A stretch of 32,969 bases of DNA from Pseudonocardia sp. KRD291 (lineage in GTDB: Bacteria; Actinomycetota; Actinomycetes; Mycobacteriales; Pseudonocardiaceae): assembly GCF_019263595.1 (NCBI RefSeq), contig NZ_JADQDD010000029.1, forward strand, positions 1 through 32,969, in the 5' to 3' direction. Numbering within the stretch: the first letter of the stretch is position 1; each line of letters starts with the position of its first letter. The notes below the pieces were generated by a model. It was not told where the DNA came from, did no database searches, and saw nothing but the letters and a program-made list of their open reading frames with translations. Position numbers and translations under genes: made by a program. Below are positions 14,760-23,715 of the stretch, in pieces.

Positions 14760-16108
14760 GGTGTAGGGCGGCCATCGCGTGATCTTCTTGAAGACCTCTC
14801 ACAGTGCTTCTCGAAGGACGACACGCGATGACCGCACCCTCCAGTATCGACCCCACCCAGTTTCTGCACGAGCAGCTGTCCCAGGCGAGTCCGGACCTGC
14901 TGCGACAGATGTTGACCACGTTCATCGACACGCTCATGTCCGCTGAGGCCGACGCCGTGTGCGGCGCCGAGTACGGCGAACGCTCCGAGGCCCGCACGAA
15001 CACCCGCAACGGCTATCGGCACCGCGACTTCGACACCCGCGCCGGCACCTTGGACGTGGCAATCCCGAAGCTGCGGGGCGGCTCCTACTTCCCGGACTGG
15101 CTCCTTGAGCGGCGCCGCCGCGCCGAACGCGCCCTGACCACGGTGGTCGCGACCTGTTACTTGCTCGGGGTCTCCACGCGCCGGATGGAGAAGCTCGTCG
15201 AGTCGCTCGGGATCACCAGGTTGTCGAAGTCCCAGGTATCGGTGATGGCGGCCGAACTCGACTCCCACGTCGCCGAGTTCCGTGCCCGGCCGCTCGACCA
15301 GGGCCCGTACACGTTCGTCGCCGCCGACGCGCTCGTGCTCAAGGTCCGTGAGGGCGGACGGGTGGTCAACGTGCACGCGCTGCTGGCCACTGGCGTCAAC
15401 GGTGACGGGCACCGGGAGATCCTCGGCCTGCAGGTCACCTCGGCCGAGGACGGCGCCGGCTGGCTCGGGTTCTTCCGCGACCTGAGCGCCCGCGGTCTGT
15501 CCGGGGTCCGGCTGGTCACCTCGGATGCTCACAACGGCCTGGTCGCGGCGATCGGGGCGACCCTGCCCGGCGCGGCCTGGCAGCGCTGCCGCACGCACTA
15601 CGCGGCGAACCTGATGGCCGCGACCCCGAAGGCGTCCTGGCCGTGGGTGCGGGCACTGTTGCACTCGGTCTACGACCAGCCCGACGCCGCCTCGGTCCAC
15701 GCCCAGTTCGACCGGGTGCTCGACGCCGTGGTCGACAAGCTCCCGAAGGTCGCCGAGCACCTCGACGCTGCCCGCGCCGATGTCCTGGCGTTCACCGGCT
15801 TCCCGCGCGAGATCTGGCGCCAGATCTGGTCGAACAATCCCTCCGAGCGGCTCAACCGGGAGATCCGCCGCCGCACCGACGTGGTCGGAATCTTCCCCGA
15901 CCGCGACGCCCTGATCCGCCTCGTCGGCGCGGTCTTGGCCGAGCAGCACGACGAATGGGCTGAAGGACGGCGCTACCTCGGTCTCGAGGTCCTCGCCCGA
16001 GCCCGCATCAGCGCCGTTCCCGACAGCTCCAGTCCCGCCGAGGAGGTGGCCGCCATCCCGGCGCTCAGCGCCTGACCAGCAGCGAAGATCACGCAGCCGT
16101 CACACACC
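14760..16108 (+). mobile_element. IS256-family insertion sequence
   Basis: About 1.35 kb, containing one mutator-type transposase. The ends share an imperfect inverted repeat: the left end 14760-14787 and the complement of the right end 16084-16108 both begin GGTGT and end GCGTGATCTTC, with a 3-bp length difference between. No convincing 8-bp target duplication flanks this span, so the exact ends are uncertain. Confidence 0.6.
14828..16075 (+). CDS. IS256-family (mutator) transposase
   Basis: A 415-aa DDE transposase, full length for the family. Motifs include RNGYRHRDFDTRAGTLDVAIPKLRGGSYFPDWLLERRRRAERAL, catalytic D in VAADALVLKV, D in TSDAHNGL, the CxxH segment WQRCRTHYAANLM, and E in NNPSERLNREIRRRTDVVGIFP. 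The ATG at 14828 follows GAAGGACG; a start 24 bp upstream is less well placed. It appears intact and may be active. Confidence 0.92.
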   Translation: MTAPSSIDPTQFLHEQLSQASPDLLRQMLTTFIDTLMSAEADAVCGAEYGERSEARTNTRNGYRHRDFDTRAGTLDVAIPKLRGGSYFPDWLLERRRRAERALTTVVATCYLLGVSTRRMEKLVESLGITRLSKSQVSVMAAELDSHVAEFRARPLDQGPYTFVAADALVLKVREGGRVVNVHALLATGVNGDGHREILGLQVTSAEDGAGWLGFFRDLSARGLSGVRLVTSDAHNGLVAAIGATLPGAAWQRCRTHYAANLMAATPKASWPWVRALLHSVYDQPDAASVHAQFDRVLDAVVDKLPKVAEHLDAARADVLAFTGFPREIWRQIWSNNPSERLNREIRRRTDVVGIFPDRDALIRLVGAVLAEQHDEWAEGRRYLGLEVLARARISAVPDSSSPAEEVAAIPALSA

Positions 16109-16399
16109 ACGTCAGCGGGCTTGACCCCACGATCTACCGCCACCTCGATCGTCTCGACCAGATGAGGGGCGGCCAGCAAGCTCGTCTGTGAGGGATGTCG
16201 AGCCGGGCGGGGAAGAACCGCCGAGGACGCCGAGTTACGGACGGCCTCCCGTCGCGGCCCGGTCCGTGCTCGCCAGGAACGAACCTCCGAGTCGGGTCAC
16301 GGGGGGTAACCCGACTCGCGACGCGAGATCATATAGGCAAGGTGACCGGCGCCAAGGGCGTCTCACGAACAACGCTTGCCGGATTGGGCTGCGTCGGGC
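16109..16399. other. No gene recognised
   Basis: Short reading frames only. The - strand codes LLAAPHLVETIEVAVDRGVKPADVVCDGC across the IS256 right end, loosely echoing MAALHLDATP at the left end; this probably reflects the terminal repeats. There is a small AT-rich patch at 16328-16338. Confidence 0.4.
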
Positions 16400-16600
16400 C
16401 TACCTCTGGCGAAGTAGCTCAAGGACAGCGTCGAGCTGAGTGCTCACGGCGCCCAGCTCCGCTCGAACAGCAGTGACCTCGCCGCGCAGCTCATCGAAGC
16501 CGGAGTCGACCTTGCTTTCGAGCCGCTCGGCGATCTCGTAGAGCCCGTCGATGTCGCCGCGCTGCTGATTGAGCTGGCGGCGGACCTCCGGCTGCGACAT
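16400..16600 (-). CDS. Small coiled-coil protein
   Basis: A 66-aa protein, MSQPEVRRQLNQQRGDIDGLYEIAERLESKVDSGFDELRGEVTAVRAELGAVSTQLDAVLELLRQR. Nearly the whole length after residue 15 has a heptad pattern, so it should form a coiled coil. No membrane segment and no known function. The natural residue composition and clean ATG support a real gene. It is the last gene of the - strand envelope group but 216 bp from its neighbour, with nothing recognised in 16601-16816. Confidence 0.6.
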   Translation of the reverse strand: MSQPEVRRQLNQQRGDIDGLYEIAERLESKVDSGFDELRGEVTAVRAELGAVSTQLDAVLELLRQR

Positions 16601-16816
16601 ACCCGCACCTTACCGCGGAGTCCCTCGACGCTGACCCCGGCGACGAGGAGCCCTGCCGGTTGTCCCTGTCGTCCCACGCTGAGGGCCGGTGGAACTACTG
16701 GAGCGTCCTCTCGGGCACGCTCGCTTAGCGCCGGATCCTGTAGAGATGTTCCTCAACCCCTGGACCGCTCCGAGCGGGCGAACAGGACCCACCGGGCGCT
16801 CGCCTTAGGCGCCGAA

Positions 16817-17377
16817 TTAGCGAGTAGGACCGCCATTGCGCGCCGCACCCTCTTGAGCAGCGTTGACCACCTGAACCTTGTCGTTTTCAGCGAGGTCGTT
16901 GAAGAACGCTTCGGCCTCGTTCGTGTCGAGCTTGACGCAGCCGGCCGAGGAGCGCGCCCGGTCTCCTCCGTGGAACGCGACGCCTCCGTCGGCGAAGAAC
17001 ACCGCCCATGGCATCGGTGCGGGACGTCCGTCCGGACCGTTGAACTCTCCGCTGACGTGGTCCTTGTTCTTACGGTAGACGCGGAACGAGTGCCCCAGGG
17101 GAGTTTCCTGCCCGTTGCCACCGGAAGCGATCGGGACCGGGCCCCGTGCGACCTTGCCGTCCCGGATCAGCCAAGCCCGCTGCGACTCGAGATCCACACA
17201 GGCCCGAGCCGTTGCCGAACAGGGGGTTCCGGGTGCGACCGGCTCGGCGTGCGCCTGCTTCGCGATCGGACTCGTCTCCGGATCCGCGCCGGCCAGTGCC
17301 GGACTCGCCAGGGCGATACCGGCCAGGATGACTACACCGGCGATCACCGACACCGCGGCCCGGCCTCGCGAAACCAT
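16817..17377 (-). CDS. L,D-transpeptidase (YkuD domain), secreted
   Basis: A 186-aa exported enzyme expected to form 3-3 peptidoglycan crosslinks or attach proteins to the wall. The N-terminus (MVSRGRAAVSVIAGVVILAGIALASPALAGA) is a signal peptide with an ALA-G cleavage site. The YkuD core has VDLESQRAWLIRDGKV, SGGNGQETPLGHSFRVYRKNKDHVSGEF, and the catalytic box FHGGDRARSSAGCVKL with His and the nucleophile Cys. I chose the ATG at 17377, preceded by AGGAG; an ATG at 17395 is possible with a weaker RBS. It is in the same orientation as the M23 and ARB_07466-type hydrolases. Confidence 0.85.
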   Translation of the reverse strand: MVSRGRAAVSVIAGVVILAGIALASPALAGADPETSPIAKQAHAEPVAPGTPCSATARACVDLESQRAWLIRDGKVARGPVPIASGGNGQETPLGHSFRVYRKNKDHVSGEFNGPDGRPAPMPWAVFFADGGVAFHGGDRARSSAGCVKLDTNEAEAFFNDLAENDKVQVVNAAQEGAARNGGPTR

Positions 17378-17725
17378 CAGACGAACGCTCCTCATCACAA
17401 CTCGACTGCGCCCGCCAGCGAGCGCAGTACTTATTGTCCGTAGCGGTAGACGCCTGCGAGTACGGAGGGTTTGTCCGTTCTCGGGGGCGCTCGACGAGTG
17501 GAGCTTGACCCGCGACGAGTGGTGCCAGTTCACCGTTCGCCTCCGTGGGGTCCGCATCGGCTCACCCGATGACCGGACTGAGACGCGCGGCTCAGCGAGG
17601 CACCCACATCACCCCGAGGAGAGGCAGTTCGCGCCGGGTAGGACGGTAGCGAGCCAAGGCGCTCGCTTGCTTCAGTGAGCCATAGCCAGTCGGTCTCAAA
17701 GGGGACAGCGGTGTCACCGGACGCC
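17378..17725. other. No gene recognised
   Basis: About 350 bp upstream of the L,D-transpeptidase. It should contain its promoter, but no convincing -35/-10 pair or repeat stands out. Confidence 0.3.
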
Positions 17726-18055
17726 CTACTCTGTCCGTGTCGGCTCGGCTCCGGGGTCCTCCGGTGGCGCGGACGACGAGGCGGTGCCTGGGCCGCCGCC
17801 GGGCTCGTGATGCCCGGCCGGCCCCGTGCCTGGCTCGCGAGTCGGCGCGGTGTCGGTTGCCGCCACCGGTGCTGACTGGGAGTCGCCGGACTTGGGTGGC
17901 CGAGGCGCGCGGCGACGAGCGGGGTCGGTGAGCTGAGCCCAGAGCACGAGCCCAGCGAGTGCGGCGATGATGGCGACGGTCAGCAGGAGCGGCCAGAGCG
18001 CCACATTCGTGGCTCCTCCGCTCGACGGCGGCGCTGCCAGCACGGTGGGAATCAT
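17726..18055 (-). CDS. Single-span membrane protein with Pro-rich tail
   Basis: A 109-aa protein. The N-terminus MIPTVLAAPPSSGGATN is followed by one membrane helix (VALWPLLLTVAIIAALAGLVLWAQL, about 18-42), then a disordered tail rich in Pro, Ala, Thr and Glu. No known family. The position between two peptidoglycan-acting genes suggests an envelope role. The ATG at 18055 is the first Met before the hydrophobic segment; the upstream frame is unlike protein. Confidence 0.5.
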   Translation of the reverse strand: MIPTVLAAPPSSGGATNVALWPLLLTVAIIAALAGLVLWAQLTDPARRRAPRPPKSGDSQSAPVAATDTAPTREPGTGPAGHHEPGGGPGTASSSAPPEDPGAEPTRTE

Positions 18056-18218
18056 CTCGGTGCTCGATTCGCGATGCGGGACAAGGGATGCGGACCGGCC
18101 AGCGTGGCCGGTGGCCCGACGCTTCTGCACACCGCGTTGCCGCAGGGAAACCCGGCAGGAACGGTAGATGGTTCCCGGCCGTCGCGCGACGCCGGCGTGT
18201 GGCGAGGAGGCCGCTTCG

Positions 18219-19328
18219 TCAACGGACGGTGAGTCCCCGCGTGCGCAACCAGGCTTGCGGGTCGCGCTTGTTCCCGCTCTCGTCGCGGATCTCGAGATGC
18301 AGGTGCGGGCCGGTCGATTGACCACGGTTGCCCATCAGGGCGATGCGGTCTCCCGCTCGGACGCTCTGGCCCTTCTGGACCAGGCTGCGGTTGATGTGGC
18401 CGTAGATGCTGATGGAGCCGTCCGGATGGCGGATCCGTACCCACAGCCCGAAGCCGGAGGCGGGTCCGGCGTCGATGACCTCGCCATCGCCGACGGCGAA
18501 GATCGGGGTGCCGACGTCGTTGGCGATGTCGAGGCCGTAGTGCGTAGCGCCCCATCGTGGGCCGGCAGCAGAGGTAACGGTCCCGACCGTCGGCGTGACG
18601 AACACGTCTCCGCTGTCGCTGAGCGCGGCCTCCGGCGCGCCGCCCGCCAGTGCCCGTGTCCGCGTTAGGGCCACTGCGGCGATCTTGTCGGCCAGCCGGT
18701 CGGCCTTGGCCAGGGATTCGAGTTCAGGAATACCGTGGGTCTCGGTTCCCAACGGAGTGGGCGTGAGCCCGGCCGCCGCCGGTTGAGGGCGCGTCTCGGG
18801 TTGGTCGTGTCGTTCGAGGGCGGTCGACATCGCGATGGGTGCCCACCCCTGGGTTGCTCCCTCGGCCATGGTCACAGTCGTCAGGCTCGGCATCAACGCG
18901 CCGCCGCCGGCGGCCGCGGCACCGGCGGCCAGCGCGCCGAGGTGACGGGTGAGGCGTCGCTGCCGATCGGGACCGCGTACCAGCGGCTCGGAGTGGGCCC
19001 GATTCGATGGCGACGACGCGACGGCCCGGCGGTGGGACCCGCTCCGCTCCGAGGGCTTGTCGCGGCGCGGCGGGTGGGGTGCCAGGGCGTGGGCGGCGAT
19101 GATGTCGGCCGAGACAGGCGGCGGGGACGAATCGCCCTGGCTGGTGAGGCTGTACGGCGCGTGAGACCGCGGCGTTGCCCGGCCTCGTCGCGTGCCTCGT
19201 CGCGGGTCGCGTGTCGGGAGACGCCCGGGTCGATGCTGGTCAAGAGGCGCGGCGCGGGGCGGCGCGCTCTCGGTAGGCGTACCGGCCAGGGTCCGGGCGG
19301 GTACGCCTATCCGGCGGGTGGGGGTCAT
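18219..19328 (-). CDS. M23-family peptidoglycan endopeptidase
   Basis: A 369-aa LytM/M23 metallopeptidase. Residues 1-120 are basic, Pro/Arg-rich and poorly conserved. A hydrophobic segment (HLGALAAGAAAAGGGALMPSL, about 130-150) probably anchors or exports it. The C-terminal ~130 residues carry the zinc site: THYGLDIA (HxxxD), YGHI, and GPHLHLEI (HxH), with GTPIFAVGDGEVIDAG. It would cut cell-wall cross-bridges. The ATG overlaps the stop of the upstream hydrolase gene (ATGA), so the two wall enzymes are translationally coupled. Wall hydrolases beside transfer genes often open peptidoglycan for conjugation, but this pair could equally serve the cargo region. Confidence 0.87.
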   Translation of the reverse strand: MTPTRRIGVPARTLAGTPTESAPPRAAPLDQHRPGRLPTRDPRRGTRRGRATPRSHAPYSLTSQGDSSPPPVSADIIAAHALAPHPPRRDKPSERSGSHRRAVASSPSNRAHSEPLVRGPDRQRRLTRHLGALAAGAAAAGGGALMPSLTTVTMAEGATQGWAPIAMSTALERHDQPETRPQPAAAGLTPTPLGTETHGIPELESLAKADRLADKIAAVALTRTRALAGGAPEAALSDSGDVFVTPTVGTVTSAAGPRWGATHYGLDIANDVGTPIFAVGDGEVIDAGPASGFGLWVRIRHPDGSISIYGHINRSLVQKGQSVRAGDRIALMGNRGQSTGPHLHLEIRDESGNKRDPQAWLRTRGLTVR

Positions 19329-20116
19329 TCGAAGGACATGTGGACGTGGTCCATGTGGTTGGCGGTGACCCCGCCGCGATCTTCCATCGTCTCCCATCCC
19401 TCGCCGAAGTTGATGCGCTGGCGGTAGATCACGTAGCTGATACCCAGGCGTTGCAGGTTCTGGGTGGCGTAGTCGGCGAGCGCGTCACCGGAGGACCGGT
19501 CGGCCATGAAGTCGAGGGCGCGGCCTTTCGGGTGGTCGGAGGCGTTGGAACGGCCGGCGACGCCGTAGACGGTGGAGATGTCGAACCTGCAGCGCAGGTC
19601 CTCGCCGACCTCGCCCACCTCGGGGCTGACCGCCCCGAAACCGGAGCGACGTTCAGCGCACTGGCTGCTGTCTTGCGCGGTCTGCTCGGGCTCGTCGCGT
19701 TGCTCGGTCCGTGCGCGGGCCGCCGCGCGCTCGGCGTCCTGTTTCGCTGTCGCGGCGCGCTCTCCGGCGAGGCCGGTCGCCTTCTGCAGCGCTTGCCGCG
19801 CAATCGCTTGTCCGTCGGTCTGTCGCAGGATCTCCGCGGCGGCGGCGTCGGTGGGCCCCGGGTCGAAGGCGGCCGTGAGCTTGCCTGGCGCGTCCGGCAG
19901 TGTGGCCGGCTCGACCGGGGTGATTGCCGGAGTCGCGGTGTCGAGGTCGGCGGTGAAGGCGACGTTGAGCGCGGCCTCTCCGTGCGGGCCGTTGGGGTCG
20001 GTGACGATGTGCCCGACAACGACAGTTCCGCCGATGAAGAGCACACCCGCGACGCGTCGGTGACGCGCCGGCGAGCCGGCGGAGCGTCGGCAGGCTGGGG
20101 AGCGATGCCGTGCCAC
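19325..20116 (-). CDS. Secreted hydrolase with ARB_07466-like C-terminal domain
   Basis: A 263-aa protein. The N-terminal hydrophobic segment RRVAGVLFIGGTVVVGHIVT (about 16-35) is a membrane anchor or signal. An Ala/Glu/Arg coiled coil lies at about 95-150. The last ~100 residues (STVYGVAGRSNASDHPKGRALDF ... WETMEDRGGVTANHMDHVHMSFE) fit the ARB_07466-like domain, an M15-related fold found in actinobacterial wall enzymes. Its likely metal ligands are His and Asp in SDHPKGRALDF and HxH in DHVHMSF. The start is GTG, with GAAAGG 7 nt upstream. Its stop overlaps the M23 gene start. Confidence 0.75.
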   Translation of the reverse strand: MARHRSPACRRSAGSPARHRRVAGVLFIGGTVVVGHIVTDPNGPHGEAALNVAFTADLDTATPAITPVEPATLPDAPGKLTAAFDPGPTDAAAAEILRQTDGQAIARQALQKATGLAGERAATAKQDAERAAARARTEQRDEPEQTAQDSSQCAERRSGFGAVSPEVGEVGEDLRCRFDISTVYGVAGRSNASDHPKGRALDFMADRSSGDALADYATQNLQRLGISYVIYRQRINFGEGWETMEDRGGVTANHMDHVHMSFE

Positions 20117-20417
20117 AGAGGACCTTTCCAGGGACGAGGGCGGCGCGTCGGGGGAGCAGTGCCGCACGCTCGGTCTGATCGGGTGGTGCCTGGCCACGGT
20201 ACGAAGCACGCTGATCACGATGAGGGTGCCATCGAGTGACGATGCGGTAACCGGCGCCCAAGCGGCGGCGAATGGCGCATTTGTCCTGTTGTTCGGCAGA
20301 GACGACGGTTCTGTGAGGGACCGGGCGGTCAGATACGTCTCCGGCGATGGGTAATCTGCGCCGGTTGGGCGCTTCCGTCGTGTGGGCGCTCGGGCGCGGT
20401 GACGGTGAGGTGGACCG
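20117..20417. other. Divergent intergenic region
   Basis: Separates the - strand hydrolase operon from a + strand secreted protein, so two promoters should lie here. No clear promoter, repeat or short gene was recognised. Confidence 0.3.
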
Positions 20418-20942
20418 GTGACGAGAGTGGTGCAGCGCGCGCTGGCCGGCTTGTTGTTGCTGGTCATAGCGGTTGTCTGCCACACGGCCATGTCGTCGTC
20501 GGCGTTGGCCCAGACTGCTCTCACGGTGCCGGTCCGCGCTCTACCTGCGATCACCGCGTCAGATTCGGCGGCCGTGCCCACCAGCACAGCACCGGTGGGC
20601 ACAGCACCGGGGTCGGACGAGACGACATCCGTAGGCCGCTCGGCACGTTTCCCTGTGCCGGCCGCCGGTGGCGGACGAGTGATCGACACCGATCCGGGCG
20701 ACGATGGTGGCCCGACCTGCCCGGTCTGGCACCACGCGCCCCCGCACGATTCGAGCGTTGCGGACTCGTCGCGGCCGGTGGGTCTCGGCGACGAATGCCC
20801 GCAGCCCGCCGGGCTCGGCGGGCTGCTCGCCTACCAGCCCCTGCCGGGCAGCGACGCGATCGCCGAGCTGGCGGCCGCTGGCCGTATCGCCGCCCCTCGT
20901 GGCGCAGAGGTCTGCCTGCTGCACTGCATCAGTCGGAGCTGA
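20418..20942 (+). CDS. Secreted protein of unknown function
   Basis: A 174-aa protein with a clear signal peptide (MTRVVQRALAGLLLLVIAVVCHTAMSSSALAQ, cleavage likely after ALA). The mature part is low complexity at first (Thr/Ser/Pro/Gly), with cysteines in GPTCPVW and GDECPQP and a closing AEVCLLHCISRS, suggesting disulfides or metal binding outside the cell. No family recognised. The start is GTG after GAGG. It stands between the wall-enzyme operon and the carbonic-anhydrase-like gene. Confidence 0.55.
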   Translation: MTRVVQRALAGLLLLVIAVVCHTAMSSSALAQTALTVPVRALPAITASDSAAVPTSTAPVGTAPGSDETTSVGRSARFPVPAAGGGRVIDTDPGDDGGPTCPVWHHAPPHDSSVADSSRPVGLGDECPQPAGLGGLLAYQPLPGSDAIAELAAAGRIAAPRGAEVCLLHCISRS

Positions 20943-21138
20943 TCAACCGGAGTTGACCGGCCGCAGCCGGGGAGTTCCACCGCAGCACCTCCACGGACCA
21001 CGGTCCCGTGCCGTCGCCGCCTGAGAGCCCCTCCCACGAGGCCGTCGAGAGATCGACGGTGGCCGCGACCCAGCCACGCGCACGCGTTGGCCGTCCCGTC
21101 CCAATACGGACCTCCTTGATCCACTAGAGGGTGCTGCC

Positions 21139-21276
21139 ATGCAGACCTACCGCGCCGATATCCGACGACAGATCGAGTGCCGGATTGGCTCAGCTCACTT
21201 CCACCAGGCCCGGCGCCTAACCCGGCCCGCCAGATCCCCCGGTACAACCCCCGGAGCGTCCGGAGTTCCGCGGTGA
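21139..21276 (+). CDS. Possible 45-aa coupled reading frame
   Basis: ATG preceded by AGAGGGTG; codes MQTYRADIRRQIECRIGSAH... and ends in a GTGA overlap with the possible start of the next gene. No similarity recognised. Bases 20943-21138 hold nothing identifiable. Confidence 0.25.
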   Translation: MQTYRADIRRQIECRIGSAHFHQARRLTRPARSPGTTPGASGVPR

Positions 21277-21956
21277 GGTTCGAGACGATGCGTTCCACCG
21301 CCCACGACCGACCGCGTCAGGTGGAGTCGGCGTCGTCGACGAGCTGCGGGGTCGGGCCCACCGAGCCGGCGTCGCTGTTCATCGTGTGCCTAGACGCCGA
21401 CGTCGAGCCTGCGGCGTTGACCGGGACGAACACGCAAGACCTGGTCGAGCTGCGAACTGTTGGCTGCCGGGTCCCGTGGTTCACCGGCCGGACCACGGGT
21501 GAGTCAGCAACCATCGACTATGCGGTGGGGCAGCGCGGTGTCCGACATGTCGTGATCCTTGGGCATGTCCCCTGCGCCGCGCTGGAAGTGTGGTCGTCGA
21601 ACACGAGGACTCAGGGTCTGCTCGCGGAACGCCGCGGACGCGATAGGCACGGCCAGGTGGTCCTGCGCCGTGGTGGGAGCCAGGCCCATGACACGCTCGG
21701 CGAGCGCGGCAAGACGCCCCGGCACCCGATCCGCCACCCGCCCCCGCGCCCTTGCGACGCCGGGCGCGGTCCGGACGACTGGGTGGAGCGGTCGGCGCAG
21801 TCACACCTGCTTGCCCAGCTGGATGCCGTGAAGAGCTACCCGGTGGTCCAGCGGGCCGTGGCCAGCCGCGGACTCGAGCTCCACGCCTGGCTGCACGGCC
21901 CGTCCGGCTCGGTGACCTGCGCAGACCGGACGACCATGACATTCGGTCCGCTGTGA
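21273..21956 (+). CDS. Beta-carbonic-anhydrase-like protein, active site altered
   Basis: A 227-aa protein with the landmarks of a beta-class carbonic anhydrase: FIVCLDADVEP where the enzyme has CxDSRVxP, TIDYAVGQRGVRHVVILGHVPCAAL containing the HxxC zinc ligands, and a closing QLDAVKSYPVVQRAVASRGLELHAWLHGPSGSV. The first zinc Cys, the following Asp, the His and the second Cys remain, but the Arg of the Asp-Arg dyad is Asp. A stretch at about residues 108-172 is Arg/Gly-rich and unlike the family, so it may have been frame-shifted or replaced. The start is GTG at 21273 (GTGA overlap) or ATG at 21288. Catalysis is doubtful; a binding role or decay is possible. Confidence 0.6.
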   Translation: MRFETMRSTAHDRPRQVESASSTSCGVGPTEPASLFIVCLDADVEPAALTGTNTQDLVELRTVGCRVPWFTGRTTGESATIDYAVGQRGVRHVVILGHVPCAALEVWSSNTRTQGLLAERRGRDRHGQVVLRRGGSQAHDTLGERGKTPRHPIRHPPPRPCDAGRGPDDWVERSAQSHLLAQLDAVKSYPVVQRAVASRGLELHAWLHGPSGSVTCADRTTMTFGPL

Positions 21957-22086
21957 GAGCCCCCGCCCGGCTTGCGTGGCCCCATCCGAAGCGGTCCTCA
22001 CCGTGTCCACGACGGCACGCGCGATGGGGCGGGGGCCGCTGCGGGCGGCTCCCGTCACGGCCGTGGCACAACCCGGGGGTGCCGCG

Positions 22087-23715
22087 ATGCTGACCACACC
22101 GTCGATACAGGAGCAGGAGCGCCGCCGCGACCAGCGGCGGCCGGGCCCGGCAGCTCGGGCGGCCTGGCGAATCGCCGCGGCCGGCGTCAGCGGGGTCGTG
22201 CTGTATTGGAGCTTCCCGCCGCGGACGTTGTGGTTCCTCGCCCCGCTGGCCGTCGCGGGTCTGTACCTGGCGCTGCGCCACTGTTCGATCCGGCTCGGCG
22301 GCGTGATCGGTCTCGTGTTCGGTGCGGGCTTCCTGCTTCCGTTGCTCGTGTGGACCGGGACCTATGTCGGGCCAGGGCCGTGGCTGGCGTTGGTCCTGTT
22401 GCAGAGCATGTTCTTCGCCGCGACCGGTGCGCTCGTCGCCGCGCTGTCCCGGCTCCCCGGTGCTGCGCTGTGGACGGCGGCGGCGTGGGTGGCCGGTGAG
22501 GCCGCCCGCACGCGGGTGCCTTTCGGCGGCTTCGGTTGGGGGCGGGCCGCGTTCGGCCAGGCCGATGGGCCGCTGCTGCCCGTGGCCGCGCTCGGCGGGG
22601 CTCCGCTGCTGTCGTTTGCGGTTGTCCTGACCGGCGCGGCCACGGCCGCGGCGCTGGTCGGCGTCGTACGCCGGCTACGTGCCACGCATCAACTCGGTCA
22701 CCCTGATCTCCGGGTCGGCCCGCGGTCACCCGAGGGGTGGGCGGCGGTAGTCGGGGTGGCGGTGGTCCTGGCCCTCACGGCAAGCCCGCTGGCGTTGCCG
22801 CGACCGCTCGGAGTCAGCGAGGAGCTGACCGTCGCGGTCGTGCAGGGCAACGTGCCCCGGCTCGGTTTGGACTTCAACACCCAACGCCGGGCCGTGCTCG
22901 ACAACCACCTCAACCAGACCCGCCGCCTGGCCGCCGACGTGCGCGCCGGCCGGACCCCACGCCCGGACCTGGTGATCTGGCCGGAGAACTCCTCCGATCT
23001 CGACCCGGTCCACGATCCGGCGGTGGCCCGAGAGATCTCCGAGGTCGTCGACGCGGTCGGCGCCCCGACCGTCATCGGCGCCGTCGTCCGAGTGCCCGGC
23101 GAGCCCGGGCCGCGTAATACCGCGCTGTTGTGGCAACCGGGGGCGGGCCTGGTCGACAGCTACGCGAAACGTCGTCTGCAGCCCTTCGGCGAGACGATGC
23201 CGCTGCGCGACCTGCTTCGCACGTTCACCCCGCTGGTCGACCGTGCCGGGAACTTCGTACCGGGCAGCGACGCCTCGCCCCTGATCTCCACTGTGGCGCC
23301 GATCGGCGTCGCGACATGCTATGAGATCGCTTTCGACGACACCGTGCGGGACACGATCTCCGCAGGGGCCCAGCTGCTCGCCGTGCCCTCCAACAACGCC
23401 ACGTTCGGCCTGACGGAGATGACCTACCAGCAGCTGGCGATGTCGAGAGTTCGCGCGGTCGAACACGACCGGGCCGTGTTGGTGGCCGCGACCAGCGGGG
23501 TCAGCGCGGTCATCGCGCCCGACGGCGCAGTGCTCGCACGATCCGGGCAGTTCGAGCCGGCCGTACTGGTCGCGCGGGTCCGGTTGTCGACCACCACGAC
23601 CCAGGCCACCCGGATCGGCCCGCTCATCGAGGCGACAATCGTGGCGGCGGCGCTCGGCGGGGCGGGAGTCGTCGGTGTGCGCCACCGGCGCAACCAACGC
23701 GACCCGGGCATATGA
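22087..23715 (+). CDS. lnt: Apolipoprotein N-acyltransferase
   Basis: A 542-aa membrane enzyme that adds the third acyl chain to lipoproteins. The N-terminal half has several membrane helices (VSGVVLYWSFPP, GVIGLVFGAGFLLPLLVW, and others), with RVPFGGFGWGRAAFGQ as in the family. The C-terminal nitrilase domain starts at TVAVVQGNVPR. The triad is visible: Glu300 in VIWPENSSD, Lys361 in SYAKRRLQPFGE and Cys411 in VATCYEIAFD. A final membrane segment follows. I chose the ATG at 22087 because the upstream 37 residues are unlike Lnt. Actinobacteria carry several Lnt homologues, some linked to metal or wall clusters; here it precedes the copper genes. Confidence 0.9.
   Translation: MLTTPSIQEQERRRDQRRPGPAARAAWRIAAAGVSGVVLYWSFPPRTLWFLAPLAVAGLYLALRHCSIRLGGVIGLVFGAGFLLPLLVWTGTYVGPGPWLALVLLQSMFFAATGALVAALSRLPGAALWTAAAWVAGEAARTRVPFGGFGWGRAAFGQADGPLLPVAALGGAPLLSFAVVLTGAATAAALVGVVRRLRATHQLGHPDLRVGPRSPEGWAAVVGVAVVLALTASPLALPRPLGVSEELTVAVVQGNVPRLGLDFNTQRRAVLDNHLNQTRRLAADVRAGRTPRPDLVIWPENSSDLDPVHDPAVAREISEVVDAVGAPTVIGAVVRVPGEPGPRNTALLWQPGAGLVDSYAKRRLQPFGETMPLRDLLRTFTPLVDRAGNFVPGSDASPLISTVAPIGVATCYEIAFDDTVRDTISAGAQLLAVPSNNATFGLTEMTYQQLAMSRVRAVEHDRAVLVAATSGVSAVIAPDGAVLARSGQFEPAVLVARVRLSTTTTQATRIGPLIEATIVAAALGGAGVVGVRHRRNQRDPGI

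Noticed and set aside
14519..15949. 476-codon - strand frame
   Set aside because: Opposite the IS256 transposase.
14740..16180. Target-site duplication for the IS256 element
   Set aside because: The 8 bp next to the proposed ends do not match; either the ends are misplaced or one flank was rearranged.
21504..21737. - strand frame MADRVPGRLAALAERVMGLAP...
   Set aside because: Looks somewhat protein-like but has no supporting RBS and overlaps the carbonic-anhydrase-like gene.
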